Source: an uncultured Pelagibacteraceae bacterium (GTDB lineage Bacteria > Pseudomonadota > Alphaproteobacteria > Pelagibacterales > Pelagibacteraceae). Taken from it: a stretch of DNA of 64,000 nt. This document shows, piece after piece, positions 55,506-64,000 of this stretch (position 1 is the stretch's first letter; each line of letters starts with the position of its first letter). A program made the translations under genes and the position numbers. The stretch lies in the NCBI GenBank assembly GCA_902613755.1, contig CACMIH010000003.1:62001-126000 (forward strand). Reading direction: 5' to 3'. The notes under the pieces are model-generated. The model had not been told where the DNA came from, made no database searches, and saw only the letters and a program-made list of their open reading frames with translations.

Positions 55506-55839
55506 TACTAATAATGATATTTACAATATTACTAAAGAGAATACTAAAATTAATTATGAAAAATTAACTTTAATTATTAATGATTTTTTAAATTCTCATG
55601 AATTAAAATTAACAGATATAAATAAAATTTATTTAAATAGAGGGCCTGGAAGCTTTGCAGGAATACGAAATTCGCTTTCTATTGTTAAAGCATTTAATTT
55701 AACTACTAATATTGAGTATTATTGTTACAGCATTCTAGATTTTAAAGGTGAAAAAGATATAAAATACGAAAATATCCCTGATTTGTGCGATAAATTTAAT
55801 ATTAAAAAAAATTTGATTAACCCTATTTATTTAAGTTAA
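55453..55839 (+). CDS. tsaB: TsaB-like protein, shortened (N-terminal domain only)
   Basis: TsaB supports TsaD in making the t6A base of tRNA. The start MSKLIIDVAGEKIFL (normally iDTa....) and NRGPGSFAGIRNSLSIVKAF (GPGSFTGiR.g....kg) identify it. It has only 128 residues, while usual bacterial TsaB has about 200-230, so most of the C-terminal ASKHA half is missing. An upstream in-frame ATG (55402) would add 17 unrelated residues; the ATG at 55453 is preferred. rimI, its usual neighbour, is absent, and the Fur-like gene follows 9 bases later. The first 53 bases overlap the divergent deacetylase gene. Confidence 0.82.
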   Translation: MSKLIIDVAGEKIFLMIITNNDIYNITKENTKINYEKLTLIINDFLNSHELKLTDINKIYLNRGPGSFAGIRNSLSIVKAFNLTTNIEYYCYSILDFKGEKDIKYENIPDLCDKFNIKKNLINPIYLS

Positions 55840-55848
55840 AATTATTTT

Positions 55849-56262
55849 ATGTCAGAAACAATAGAACAAAAATGTTTAGCAAAAGGGGTTAAATTAACCG
55901 ATCAAAGAAGAATTATTGCACAAGTAATGTCAGAGTCTACTGACCACCCGGATGTAGATGAGCTTTACAATAGAGTTTCTAAAATTGATCCAAAAATTAG
56001 CATTGCAACTGTTTATAGAACAGTAAAATTATTTGAAGAGACAGGAATATTAACAAAGCATGAGTTTAAAGGTGGAAAAGCTAGATACGAAGAGCTTAAT
56101 GAGGGTCATCATGATCATTTAATTGATGTGAAAACTGGTGAAATTATAGAATTTGTAGATGAAGAAATTGAAAAGCTTCAAAAAAAAGTTGCAGAAAAAT
56201 ATGGATATACATTAGTGGATCATAAATTGGAATTATATGGGGTTAAGAAAAAATCCCAATAG
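55849..56262 (+). CDS. fur: Fur/Mur-family metal-dependent regulator
   Basis: A 137-residue Fur-family repressor. The winged-helix part has GVKLTDQRRIIAQVM and ISIATVYRTVKLFEETGIL (recognition helix), and the metal region has NEGHHDHLIDVKTGEIIEF. The CxxC structural zinc site of E. coli Fur (LICLDCG) is replaced by LIDVKTG, as in rhizobial Fur/Mur proteins that respond to manganese or iron. So metal specificity cannot be named. It sits between tsaB and miaB, as in many alphaproteobacteria. Confidence 0.92.
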   Translation: MSETIEQKCLAKGVKLTDQRRIIAQVMSESTDHPDVDELYNRVSKIDPKISIATVYRTVKLFEETGILTKHEFKGGKARYEELNEGHHDHLIDVKTGEIIEFVDEEIEKLQKKVAEKYGYTLVDHKLELYGVKKKSQ

Positions 56263-56263
56263 C

Positions 56264-57591
56264 ATGAGTCAAAAAATATTTATCAAAACTTTTGGATGTC
56301 AAATGAACGAGTATGACTCTAACAGGATCTTTGACTCAGTTAAAAAAATTGGTTATGAAAAAACAGATAAATATGAGGAAGCAAACTGTTACCTTTTAAA
56401 CACATGTCATATTCGAGATAAAGCTAAAGAAAAAGTGTACTCTGAGATAGGTAGAGTAAAAAAAATTTTTAGATCTAAAAAAAAACCATTGGTGATTATT
56501 GCTGGTTGTGTTGCACAAGCTGAAAACCAAGAAATGCTTAAAAGAGAACCTTATATTGATTTAGTAATTGGTCCTCAAGCCTATCATAAAATTAATGATA
56601 CAATTTTAAATTATAAAGAAAAAAGAAAAAGATTGAAGAGACAGAGTTTGACGCAGTTTCTAAATTTAAATATTTGAGCAAAATAAAAAACGAAGCTGGA
56701 AAAGTTTCATCATTCTTAACGATTCAGGAAGGATGTGATAAGTTTTGTCATTTTTGTGTAGTACCATACACAAGAGGACCTGAATATTCTCGACCATTTA
56801 AGCAAATTTTGGATGAGGCAAAATATTTAGCTGATAATGGTGCAAAAGAAATAATTTTACTAGGTCAAAATGTAAATGCTTATGATAACGAAAGAAATAG
56901 ATTATCAGATTTAATATTAAGTATTGAAAAATTAACCGAAATAAAAAGAGTGAGATATACAACATCTCATCCAAAGGATATGACAGAAGACTTAATTGAG
57001 GTTTATAAAACCTCAAAAAAATTAATGCCACTTGTGCATTTACCAGTTCAAAGTGGATCTAATAAGATTTTGAAATCAATGAACAGAAAACATACTATTG
57101 AGGAATATTTAACTACTTTTGATAAATTAAAAGAAATTAATCCAAAGATTCAATTTTCAAGTGATTTTATAATAGCCTATCCAGGAGAAGAAGATCAGGA
57201 CTTTACCAATACTTTTAAATTAATAGAAAAGGTAAAATTTATTAACTCGTATTCTTTTATTTTTAGTCCAAGACCAGGAACAGTTGCTGAAAATTTTGAC
57301 TTAATTGAAAAAAAAATCTCTATTGAAAGATTAGAAAAAATTCAAAATATTTTGTTTGAAAATCAAATTAAAATGAACAAATCTTTGGAGAATAAAGTGG
57401 TTGATGTTTTAGTAGAAAATTTAACTGATGACAAAAGCAAAGCTTTTGGTAGATCTGAGTATATGACATCTGTAATTTTTAATGGTAAAAAAAATGATAT
57501 TGGAAAAATAGTGCAAGTTCGAATTAAAGATAGTAATAGAAATGCTTTATTCGGTGAAGTTATAACTAATTCAGATCAGAAGGTTGCATAA
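56264..57591 (+). pseudogene. miaB: tRNA 2-methylthio-adenosine synthase MiaB, frame interrupted by a 1-base frameshift
   Basis: Radical-SAM methylthiotransferase making ms2i6A37 in tRNA. The first part (from ATG 56264) has KIFIKTFGCQMNEYDSNRIF, NTCHIRDKA and GCVAQAENQE, the three N-terminal cluster cysteines. At about 56630 the frame shifts by -1. Downstream the second frame carries the radical-SAM motif CDKFCHFCVVPYTRG and the C-terminal TRAM domain. Before the shift, one extra A in the A-runs at 56619-56624 or 56626-56630 would restore KKIEETEFDAVSKFKYL in one frame. All catalytic residues are intact, so it may be a sequencing error, a fresh mutation, or a site rescued by slippage. Length if repaired is about 443 residues. 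Confidence 0.88.
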
Positions 57592-58591
57592 AAATTTGAG
57601 TAGGATTATTAAAAAAAATATCGAACAGTCTTTAAAATTTGTTTATTCTGATAACAATTCTCTAAGTGTTATATTTCATGATAATAACTTGTTACTGGGT
57701 GTTGTAGGCGAATTTAATAAAAATTTACAAGAATTAGAAAAAATTACAAATTGTAGTTTATATTCGAGAGGAAATTCAATTTTAATCAAATCAACATCTG
57801 AAAATAATGAAAAAATTAAAAATGCTATTCAATTTTTAGCAAATCAATTTATTAATAATGGAACTATAGAGAATAAAGATATACTCTCATCGGTTGATAA
57901 CTTTATGATTAATGAAAAAGTAAAAAATAATAATGTTACAGATATTATTAAGACTCCCAAAAAATCTATAATTCCTAGATCAGAAAAACAAAAAAGTTAT
58001 GTGAGAGCTTTAAGGGAGAGTGATATTATAATTTCAGCTGGACCAGCTGGTACAGGAAAAACTTTTTTAGCAGTAGCAGTAGGTTTAACAATGTTATTAG
58101 AAAAAAAGATTGATAGAATTATTCTTTCAAGACCAGCGGTAGAGGCAGGCGAACGTTTGGGATTTTTACCAGGTGATATGAAAGAAAAAGTAGATCCTTA
58201 TCTGAGACCTTTATATGATTCTTTGTATGATCTTTTTGATTTCGAAAAAATACAGAGAATGATTGAGATTGGAGATATTGAGATCGCACCATTAGCATTT
58301 ATGAGAGGTAGAACTCTTAAAAATTCTTTTGCAATATTAGACGAGGCACAAAATGCTACAGATACTCAAATTAAAATGTTCTTAACCCGTATTGGAGAAA
58401 ATTCAAAAATAGTTGTAAATGGAGACCCATCTCAAATAGATTTATCAAATAAAGGGATGTCAGGATTAGTTCGATCAAAACAGTTGCTTGGACATTTAAA
58501 GGAAATATCCATAGTTGATTTTGATCATTCAGATGTAGTTAGACATCCACTTGTTTCTAAAATAGTTAAAGCTTACTTAAATAATGATTAG
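57584..58591 (+). CDS. PhoH-family ATPase
   Basis: PhoH/YbeZ-type P-loop ATPase linked to RNA metabolism with YbeY. N-terminal KH-like part (residues 15-95), then Walker A IISAGPAGTGKTFLAVAVGL near residue 155, LSRPAVEAGERLGFLPGD, Walker B SFAILDEAQNAT and GDPSQIDL. There is no ATG at the start: TTG at 57584 (overlapping miaB by 8 bases) or TTG at 57596 (12 bases after AGAAGG) are both possible. The order miaB-phoH-ybeY-lnt is conserved in proteobacteria; ybeX (corC) is missing here. Confidence 0.95.
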   Translation: MHKNLSRIIKKNIEQSLKFVYSDNNSLSVIFHDNNLLLGVVGEFNKNLQELEKITNCSLYSRGNSILIKSTSENNEKIKNAIQFLANQFINNGTIENKDILSSVDNFMINEKVKNNNVTDIIKTPKKSIIPRSEKQKSYVRALRESDIIISAGPAGTGKTFLAVAVGLTMLLEKKIDRIILSRPAVEAGERLGFLPGDMKEKVDPYLRPLYDSLYDLFDFEKIQRMIEIGDIEIAPLAFMRGRTLKNSFAILDEAQNATDTQIKMFLTRIGENSKIVVNGDPSQIDLSNKGMSGLVRSKQLLGHLKEISIVDFDHSDVVRHPLVSKIVKAYLNND

Positions 58592-59045
58592 TGTTAAGGT
58601 CTTCTCTGAAGAGAAGGCTTGGTCAAAAAGGCTTAAAAATAAAGATATTTTTTTTAAAAAAATATGTAAAGCTTTTCCGAAAAAATATAAATTTTTGAAT
58701 AAAAAAGTAACCTTTACGGTATTACTTTCAAATAATAAAAATATAAAAAAATTGAATAAAGTTTTTAGAAAGAAAAATAAATCTACCAACATCTTATCTT
58801 TTCCATTAAATAAAAAAATAAAGATTTCAAAAAAAACCTACCTTGGAGATATTATTATAAGCTATAATTATTTAGATAAACCCAGATCTCAAGACTTAAA
58901 ATTATTTAAAGAAAAAGTTATTAAAATATTCATTCATGGTTTTCTTCATCTTTTAGGTTTCGATCATAAAAAAAACAATGATTATTCTAAAATGTTGAGA
59001 GAAGAAAATCTTTTATTTAAATCTGTAAAATCAAAAATAAATTAA
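58584..59045 (+). CDS. ybeY: Endoribonuclease YbeY
   Basis: Zinc-dependent RNase for 16S rRNA 3'-end maturation and ribosome quality control. The metal motif HGFLHLLGFDHKKNND (H3xH5xH) is near residues 119-129, and RKKNKSTNILSFPLN (kd.pTDVLSFp-like) and YLGDIIISYNYL (lGDI.i) are present. At 153 residues it is typical but very lysine-rich. It overlaps phoH by 8 bases and is followed one base later by lnt. Confidence 0.95.
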   Translation: MISVKVFSEEKAWSKRLKNKDIFFKKICKAFPKKYKFLNKKVTFTVLLSNNKNIKKLNKVFRKKNKSTNILSFPLNKKIKISKKTYLGDIIISYNYLDKPRSQDLKLFKEKVIKIFIHGFLHLLGFDHKKNNDYSKMLREENLLFKSVKSKIN

Positions 59046-59046
59046 A

Positions 59047-60591
59047 TTGAAAAATAAATTTTATATTGAATTAATTTTTTTAATTTTATTAGGAGCGTTT
59101 ACTTCTTTAAGCCTACCTCCTTTTAATTATGTTATAATAAATTTTTTTACTTTAAGTTTTTTTTATATTTTTTTGATTAAAAAATCCAACACGAATAAAA
59201 ATAAAAAAATATTTTTTCTTTATGGTTGGTTATTTGGATTTGGTTATTTTGCAAGTAATCTATATTGGATTTCAATATCATTAACCTTTGATGAAAGTTT
59301 AAATTTTTTAATACCTCTAACAATTATTTTAATTCCAGGATTTTTAGGTCTATTTTATGCTTTAGTTGCATATTTCTTTATAATCTTAAAACCAAAAAAA
59401 AATTTAAGTGCTTTTTTCCTTTTTTCATTAATTTTTGGAATAATTGAATTTATTAGGGGTACAATATTAACTGGTTTCCCCTGGAATTTAATTGCATACA
59501 GTTTTTCAGGTTATATTGAAATTTTAAGTATTACATCTTTAATTGGTACTTATAGTTTCAATCTTTTTTGTATTTCATTATTTACAAGTCCATCAATATT
59601 CCTTTTAAGAGAGAAAAGAAAAGATGTTATTGTCTGTATAGCATTCTTTATAACGACATTGTCATTTTTTGTTTATGGATCTCAGAATATAGATAAGTTT
59701 TATAAAGCTAAAATAAACCAGCATGATTATAAGATTAGAATTTTAGGTTCTAATATTAGTATAGATAGATTTTTGTTTGATATAGATCCTGTTTCTACAA
59801 TAAATGAGTTGATTGAAACTAGCAATTTACCAAAAAATGAAAAAGTAATTTTGATTTGGCCCGAGGGTATTTTGCCAGGGCTTTCTCAAGATACGTTGAT
59901 TGAATTTAATTGGTTATTTAATGATAAATTAAATAAAAATCATTTACTGGCACTTGGTATCAATAAAAAAATTACTGAAAATGAAATAACTAAATATTTT
60001 AATTCACTATCTATATATGATCATCAGTTAAATTTAATTAATTCTTATAATAAAATAAACCTTGTTCCTTTTGGAGAATTTTTACCAATGGAGAAGGTGC
60101 TTAGGGATTTAGGTTTAAAAACAGTAACTAATAGTTATCAATCATATACATCGGGCAATCAGAGGAAAATATTAGATATTAAAACAAATGATTTTTCTGT
60201 GAGAATCTTACCTCTTATTTGTTATGAAATAATTTATTCAGGCAAATTATTTCAAAATAATGATTTTGATTTTATTTTTAACATTTCTGAAGATGGTTGG
60301 TTTGGAAATTCAATTGGTCCATCACAGCATTTTGCTCATAATATATTTAGAGCTATTGAAAGTGGAAAGTATATTTTACGATCAACAAATAATGGGATTA
60401 CTGCAATAATTAATCCGATTGGAGTTGTTGAAAAACAACTTGATTTGAACGAAACTGGTTATATTGACTTTACTGAATCTAGAGTAGTTAACTCAACATT
60501 ATTTTCTCAATATGGAAATAAAATTTTTGGATTTATAATTTTATTGTATATTTTTTTAATATTTTCATTTAAGAAACTTAGAAATGAGTAA
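59047..60591 (+). CDS. lnt: Apolipoprotein N-acyltransferase Lnt
   Basis: Adds the third acyl chain to lipoproteins in the inner membrane. About seven N-terminal membrane segments (residues 5-215), then a nitrilase-fold domain with the catalytic Glu in [10 protein letters not shown], Lys in [15 protein letters not shown] and Cys in [29 protein letters not shown] is the conserved substrate loop. The start is TTG at 59047, since no ATG fits before the first helix. At 514 residues it is normal. It overlaps metK by 8 bases. Confidence 0.95.
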   Translation: MKNKFYIELIFLILLGAFTSLSLPPFNYVIINFFTLSFFYIFLIKKSNTNKNKKIFFLYGWLFGFGYFASNLYWISISLTFDESLNFLIPLTIILIPGFLGLFYALVAYFFIILKPKKNLSAFFLFSLIFGIIEFIRGTILTGFPWNLIAYSFSGYIEILSITSLIGTYSFNLFCISLFTSPSIFLLREKRKDVIVCIAFFITTLSFFVYGSQNIDKFYKAKINQHDYKIRILGSNISIDRFLFDIDPVSTINELIETSNLPKNEKVILIWPEGILPGLSQDTLIEFNWLFNDKLNKNHLLALGINKKITENEITKYFNSLSIYDHQLNLINSYNKINLVPFGEFLPMEKVLRDLGLKTVTNSYQSYTSGNQRKILDIKTNDFSVRILPLICYEIIYSGKLFQNNDFDFIFNISEDGWFGNSIGPSQHFAHNIFRAIESGKYILRSTNNGITAIINPIGVVEKQLDLNETGYIDFTESRVVNSTLFSQYGNKIFGFIILLYIFLIFSFKKLRNE

Positions 60592-61753
60592 TTTAAAGAA
60601 TTATCTTTTCACTAGCGAGTCAGTTTCTGAAGGGCATCCTGATAAAGTATCTGATAGAATTTCAGATATGGTCGTAGATAGTTTTATTTCTGAAGACCCT
60701 TATTCTAGGGTTGCCTGTGAAACATTAACTACAACAAATAAAGTTGTCTTAGCCGGTGAAGTAAGAGGCCCTGAAATTAAACAAGATGAATTAATTGAAA
60801 AAGTAAGAAATTGTATAAAAGATATTGGTTATGACCAAGAAGGTTTTACTTGGAAAGAAGCTACAAAAATTGAAAGTCACTTACATTCTCAATCAGTTGA
60901 TATCGCTATGGGAGTAGACTCATCAGGAAATAAAGATGAAGGAGCTGGCGATCAAGGTATAATGTTTGGGTATGCTTGTAATGAAACAGATGTATTGATG
61001 CCAGCACCAATTCATTATTCTCATAAAATTTTAAGATTGATGGCCGAAGATAGAAAATCTGGAAAATTAAAAAATATTGAACCAGATTCAAAAAGCCAAG
61101 TAACTTTTGAATATGTTGATGGAAAACCTTCAAAAGTTAAATCTGTAGTTATATCCTCACAACATTCTGCCGATGTTAATCAGGTACAAGTCAGAGATTT
61201 GTTAAGACCTTATATGCTTAAATCTATTCCAGAAAATTTTCTTGAAGGTTTTGATGAGAATGAATTTTATGTAAATCCAACAGGCAAATTTGTAATTGGG
61301 GGTCCTGATGGAGATTGTGGTTTGACAGGTAGAAAAATTATAGTTGATACCTATGGTGGAGCAGCACCTCACGGTGGTGGTGCTTTTTCTGGAAAAGACC
61401 CAACAAAAGTTGATAGATCAGCAGCTTATGTAGCAAGGTATATTGCCAAGAACGTTGTAGGCTCGAAAATTGCAGAAAAATGTTTAATTCAATTAGCTTA
61501 CGCGATTGGTGTATCAAAACCTTTATCAATTTATGTGGATTTATTTGATAATGATTTAGAAAAAAATAAATTTGTAGTAGAAAAAATTAAAGAAAACTTT
61601 GACTTAAGTCCAAGAGGCATAAGGGAAATGTTAAATTTAAATAATCCCATATACGAAAAAACAGCTTCTTATGGTCATTTTGGTAGAGCACCAGAAGAAA
61701 ATGGTTCATTTTCATGGGAAAAAACAGATAAAACAAATGTCTTTTCCAAATAG
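60584..61753 (+). CDS. metK: S-adenosylmethionine synthetase MetK
   Basis: Makes SAM from methionine and ATP. Motifs: [20 protein letters not shown] near residue 8, [13 protein letters not shown] (gaGDQG.mfGyA), and [19 protein letters not shown] near residue 265. At 389 residues it is full length. The start overlaps lnt, so no leader riboswitch is possible directly upstream. A terminator-like hairpin follows at 61811-61837. Confidence 0.98.
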   Translation: MSNLKNYLFTSESVSEGHPDKVSDRISDMVVDSFISEDPYSRVACETLTTTNKVVLAGEVRGPEIKQDELIEKVRNCIKDIGYDQEGFTWKEATKIESHLHSQSVDIAMGVDSSGNKDEGAGDQGIMFGYACNETDVLMPAPIHYSHKILRLMAEDRKSGKLKNIEPDSKSQVTFEYVDGKPSKVKSVVISSQHSADVNQVQVRDLLRPYMLKSIPENFLEGFDENEFYVNPTGKFVIGGPDGDCGLTGRKIIVDTYGGAAPHGGGAFSGKDPTKVDRSAAYVARYIAKNVVGSKIAEKCLIQLAYAIGVSKPLSIYVDLFDNDLEKNKFVVEKIKENFDLSPRGIREMLNLNNPIYEKTASYGHFGRAPEENGSFSWEKTDKTNVFSK

Positions 61754-61759
61754 TTTCAG

Positions 61760-61787
61760 TTGAATTAAAAAAAAACTTTACTATATT
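61760..61787 (+). promoter_or_regulatory. Candidate sigma-70 promoter for nusA
   Basis: TTGAAT (61760-61765), 16-base spacer, TATATT (61782-61787). Predicted start near 61794, which places the terminator hairpin (61811-61837) inside the nusA leader. Confidence 0.45.
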
Positions 61788-61810
61788 GCTCTTACATTAT
61801 TGAACTCTAC

Positions 61811-61837
61811 AAAATGGGCTCTAGCCCATTTTTTTTT
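61811..61837 (+). terminator. Rho-independent terminator between metK and nusA
   Basis: Stem AATGGGC / GCCCATT with TCTA loop, extended by flanking A-T pairs and followed by a run of nine Ts. It lies before the nusA ribosome site GGAG (61838-61841), touching it directly. It can end metK transcripts and may act as an attenuator for nusA. Confidence 0.85.
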
Positions 61838-61852
61838 GGAGCAAAAAAAATT

Positions 61853-63406
61853 ATGTTAAATAAAAGAGCTGACAAACTAGAATTATTAAGAATTGCTGAA
61901 GCTGTAGCTTTGGAAAAATCGATTGATAAAGAACTAATTATAAGTTCTATGGAAACGGGAATCGCAAAAGCTGCAAAATCAAAATTTGGACAGGAAAATG
62001 AAATTAAAGTCTTTATTAATAGAGACAACGGAAATATTGAACTTTTTAGAAAATTGGTAATCTCTGAAAATCCAGAAAATGCGAATACTGAAATAAAATT
62101 AGAAGACGCTATTAGTTTAAACGAGACAAATAAAGATAAATCTATTGGCGATGAGGTATTGCAACCACTTCCTTCATTTGATTTTGGACGAATAGCTGCA
62201 CAAACTGCAAAACAAGTAATTAGTTTTAATGTAAGAGAGGCAGAGAGAGAAAGACAATTTAATGATTTTATTGATAAGAAAGATTCAATTTTAAGCGGTA
62301 TTGTTAAGCGATTAGAATTTGGAAATGTTATAGTTGACCTTGGAAGAACAGAAGCCATAATTCAAAAAAATGAGTTAATACCTCGTGAAAATATTAAAGC
62401 AGGTGATCGTATAAAAGCTTATTGTTATGATGTTAGACGAGAACCTAGAGGACAACAAATATTTCTATCTAGAGCTCATCCTAAATTTATGGAAAAACTT
62501 TTTGTTCAAGAAGTTCCTGAAATCTATGATGGTTTGATTGAAATTAAATCTTCTTCTAGAGATCCTGGAAGTAGAGCTAAAATATGTGTGAAAGCTGTAG
62601 ATACTTCATTAGACCCAGTTGGAGCATGTGTAGGTATGAGAGGTTCAAGAGTTCAAGCTGTAGTCAATGAACTTCAAGGAGAAAAAATTGATATTGTTAA
62701 TTGGTCAGAAGATCCTGCAATTTTGGTTTCAAATGCGTTATCCCCAGCAGAAGTACAAAGAGTCAATGTTGATAGTGAGAGAAAGAAACTAGATGTAATT
62801 CTTACTGAGGAAAATTTAAGTAAAGCAATTGGAAGAAGAGGTCAAAATGTAAGACTTGCAACCAAATTATTAAATTTTGAAATCAACATAATGACAGATG
62901 CAGAGGACTCTGAAAGAAGACAAATGGAATTTAAAGAAAAAACTGAAAACTTTGTAAAAAATTTGGAGTTAGATGAAACACTGGGTCAGTTGCTCGTTGC
63001 TGAAGGTTTTTCAACTATTGATGATATCAAAGATAGTTCAGTTGAAAATTTAATGAAGATTGAGGGTATAGAGGATGATACAGCTAAAGCGTTGATAGAA
63101 AGAGCTAAAGAGTTTCACGAAAAAGATCAGGAGGATATTTCCCAGAGAATTAAAGAATTAGGTCTTGAAGATGCATTGATTAATTTAAAAGGATTAACCC
63201 CAGGAATGTTAGTCACACTTGGTGAGCAAAAAATTCTAAATTTAGAAGATTTTGCAGACTTAGCATCTGATGAATTAACTGGTGGTTATGATGTGGTTAA
63301 AGGTGAGAGGGTAAAAATTCAAGGTTATCTTGAAGATTTTGCCTTATCTAAAGAAGAAGCGGATGAACTAATTATGTCTGCCAGAAATATAGTTTATAAA
63401 GATTGA
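61853..63406 (+). CDS. nusA: Transcription termination/antitermination protein NusA
   Basis: RNA polymerase-bound factor controlling pausing, termination and antitermination. N-terminal polymerase-binding domain (ADKLELLRIAEAVALEKSID), S1 domain with SGIVKRLEFGNVIVDLGRTE near residue 128, KH domains with AVDTSLDPVGACVGMRGSRV and LSKAIGRRGQNVRLA, then two C-terminal acidic helix-hairpin repeats. An upstream in-frame ATG at 61814 lies inside the terminator hairpin, so the ATG at 61853, 11 bases after GGAG, is chosen. About 517 residues. infB follows 10 bases later. Confidence 0.97.
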   Translation: MLNKRADKLELLRIAEAVALEKSIDKELIISSMETGIAKAAKSKFGQENEIKVFINRDNGNIELFRKLVISENPENANTEIKLEDAISLNETNKDKSIGDEVLQPLPSFDFGRIAAQTAKQVISFNVREAERERQFNDFIDKKDSILSGIVKRLEFGNVIVDLGRTEAIIQKNELIPRENIKAGDRIKAYCYDVRREPRGQQIFLSRAHPKFMEKLFVQEVPEIYDGLIEIKSSSRDPGSRAKICVKAVDTSLDPVGACVGMRGSRVQAVVNELQGEKIDIVNWSEDPAILVSNALSPAEVQRVNVDSERKKLDVILTEENLSKAIGRRGQNVRLATKLLNFEINIMTDAEDSERRQMEFKEKTENFVKNLELDETLGQLLVAEGFSTIDDIKDSSVENLMKIEGIEDDTAKALIERAKEFHEKDQEDISQRIKELGLEDALINLKGLTPGMLVTLGEQKILNLEDFADLASDELTGGYDVVKGERVKIQGYLEDFALSKEEADELIMSARNIVYKD

Positions 63407-63416
63407 GTGATGAGGT

Positions 63417-64000
63417 ATGGAAAAAAAAACAAAATTAACAATTTCAGGCTCAGCCAAAAAATCAATCAAGAATATTGAGATCGCTAAAACTCAAGCGAAA
63501 AATTCTGTAGTAATCGAAAAACAAACTGGAAAATTCTCTAGTAGAGGTGGGTCGTTTAGATCTAGCACCAATAAGTCAAGAGCAACCTCAACATTTAACA
63601 GAGGAGCTCCTCTAAAACCTTCATTCAATCCTAAATCACCACCTATAACAAATGATTTTGAGAAGAGAAAACTAGCAGAACAAAGGGCTACTAAAAGACT
63701 TAGAGGAGATAGTGAAAACAAAGATAGAAAAAATTTAAAAGCAGGCACAAAGAAGAGAGAATTAAAGTTAACTGTATCAAGAGCACTAAGCGACGAGATT
63801 GATGCAAAACAAAGAAGTCTAGCATCAGTTAAAAGAGCAAGGCAAAAAGAAATTAAAAATGCCTCAAAAGATGACTCTCAAGATAATTTAAAACCAATTA
63901 AAAGAGACGTTAATATTCCTGAAGCAATCACAGTAAGAGAATTGGCAAACAGAATGGCAGAACAATCAAGTAATGTAATTAAGCATTTATTTGGTATGGG
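63417..64000 (+). CDS. infB: Translation initiation factor IF-2, N-terminal part (cut by window end)
   Basis: The frame from ATG 63417 is open to the window edge (about 194 codons) and starts MEKKTKLTISGSAKKSI. The region is basic and low-complexity (Lys, Ser, Arg), as in IF-2 N-terminal extensions. The IF2_N helical motif comes at the end: IPEAITVRELANRMAEQSSN then VIKHLFGMG. The GTPase domains lie beyond the window. Directly after nusA, as in most bacteria, but without the ylxR gene often between them. Confidence 0.93.
   Translation, partial: MEKKTKLTISGSAKKSIKNIEIAKTQAKNSVVIEKQTGKFSSRGGSFRSSTNKSRATSTFNRGAPLKPSFNPKSPPITNDFEKRKLAEQRATKRLRGDSENKDRKNLKAGTKKRELKLTVSRALSDEIDAKQRSLASVKRARQKEIKNASKDDSQDNLKPIKRDVNIPEAITVRELANRMAEQSSNVIKHLFGM

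Noticed and set aside
56237-56263. miaB start at 56237, inside the Fur-like gene
   Set aside because: The extra nine residues are not MiaB-like; ATG 56264 follows the fur stop by one base.
61814-61852. N-terminal extension of nusA from the ATG at 61814
   Set aside because: The extension lies within the terminator hairpin and T-run, and its residues are unlike NusA. The ATG at 61853 has a ribosome site.
1-64000. tRNA, rRNA, CRISPR, insertion sequence or prophage features
   Set aside because: Every gap was read. None is long enough and none has cloverleaf pairing, spaced repeats or transposase/integrase motifs.

Overview
The window looks like a chromosomal segment from a streamlined marine alphaproteobacterium of the SAR11 (Candidatus Pelagibacter) type. 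The DNA is strongly AT-rich by eye. Genes abut or overlap by a few bases, gaps are tiny, and no insertion sequence, prophage, CRISPR array, rRNA or tRNA gene was seen. Gene order is classically alphaproteobacterial. Names rest on motifs and synteny read by eye; no database search was run.

Layout. 0.1-4.7 kb: a TPR/cysteine protein of unknown function, a TPR-sulfotransferase, a Lon N-domain protein and a UbiH-like hydroxylase. 4.7-7.3 kb: ftsK-lolA. 7.3-11.2 kb: a leftward histidine operon (hisB-hisH-hisA-hisF-hisE, then a HIT protein and a GNAT protein). 11.3-13.2 kb: hslVU behind a probable sigma-32 promoter. 13.2-19.3 kb: a sulfotransferase and the leftward ori-side cluster (Smr protein, Tim44-like, dnaQ, coaE, aroE, maf, ppsR) with fxsA-secB on the plus strand. 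19.33-19.60 kb: the ppsR/hemE gap, the likely chromosome origin. 19.6-29.9 kb: hemE-hemH-hemJ-rho, a second sulfotransferase, mnmE-mnmG-rsmG-parA-parB, with a perfect parS inside rsmG.

29.9-34.4 kb: leftward DUF3576 lipoprotein-leuS-lptE-holA. 34.6-35.6 kb: an outer-membrane porin with a strong terminator. 35.6-38.9 kb: a ThiE-like protein, a YggS-like PLP protein, an L,D-transpeptidase-like protein, an OmpR-type regulator, a 39-residue ArfA-like ribosome-rescue protein and a PfkB kinase. 38.9-44.6 kb: nth, dapB, a 2H phosphoesterase and the grpE-dnaK-dnaJ heat-shock operon. 44.7-50.2 kb: rdgB, an LpoA-like protein, rsmI, a BON lipoprotein and maeB. 50.2-55.8 kb: murJ-trpS, an Nfu protein, a glucosaminidase, a polysaccharide deacetylase and a shortened tsaB. 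55.8-64 kb: a Fur/Mur regulator, miaB with a frameshift, phoH-ybeY-lnt-metK, nusA and the start of infB.

Functionally this is core biology: origin and segregation (oriC, parABS, ftsK, holA, dnaQ), protein quality control (hslVU, grpE-dnaK-dnaJ, secB, ArfA-like), envelope assembly (lolA, lptE, murJ, lnt, porin), tRNA/rRNA modification, haem and histidine synthesis. No clearly new multi-gene system was found. The best leads are the ArfA-like mini-gene, sigma-32 promoters that appear to give almost leaderless hslV and grpE mRNAs, the miaB frameshift, the half-length TsaB whose start overlaps a divergent gene, a terminator inside the nusA leader, and an 8-mer repeated five times in the presumed origin.
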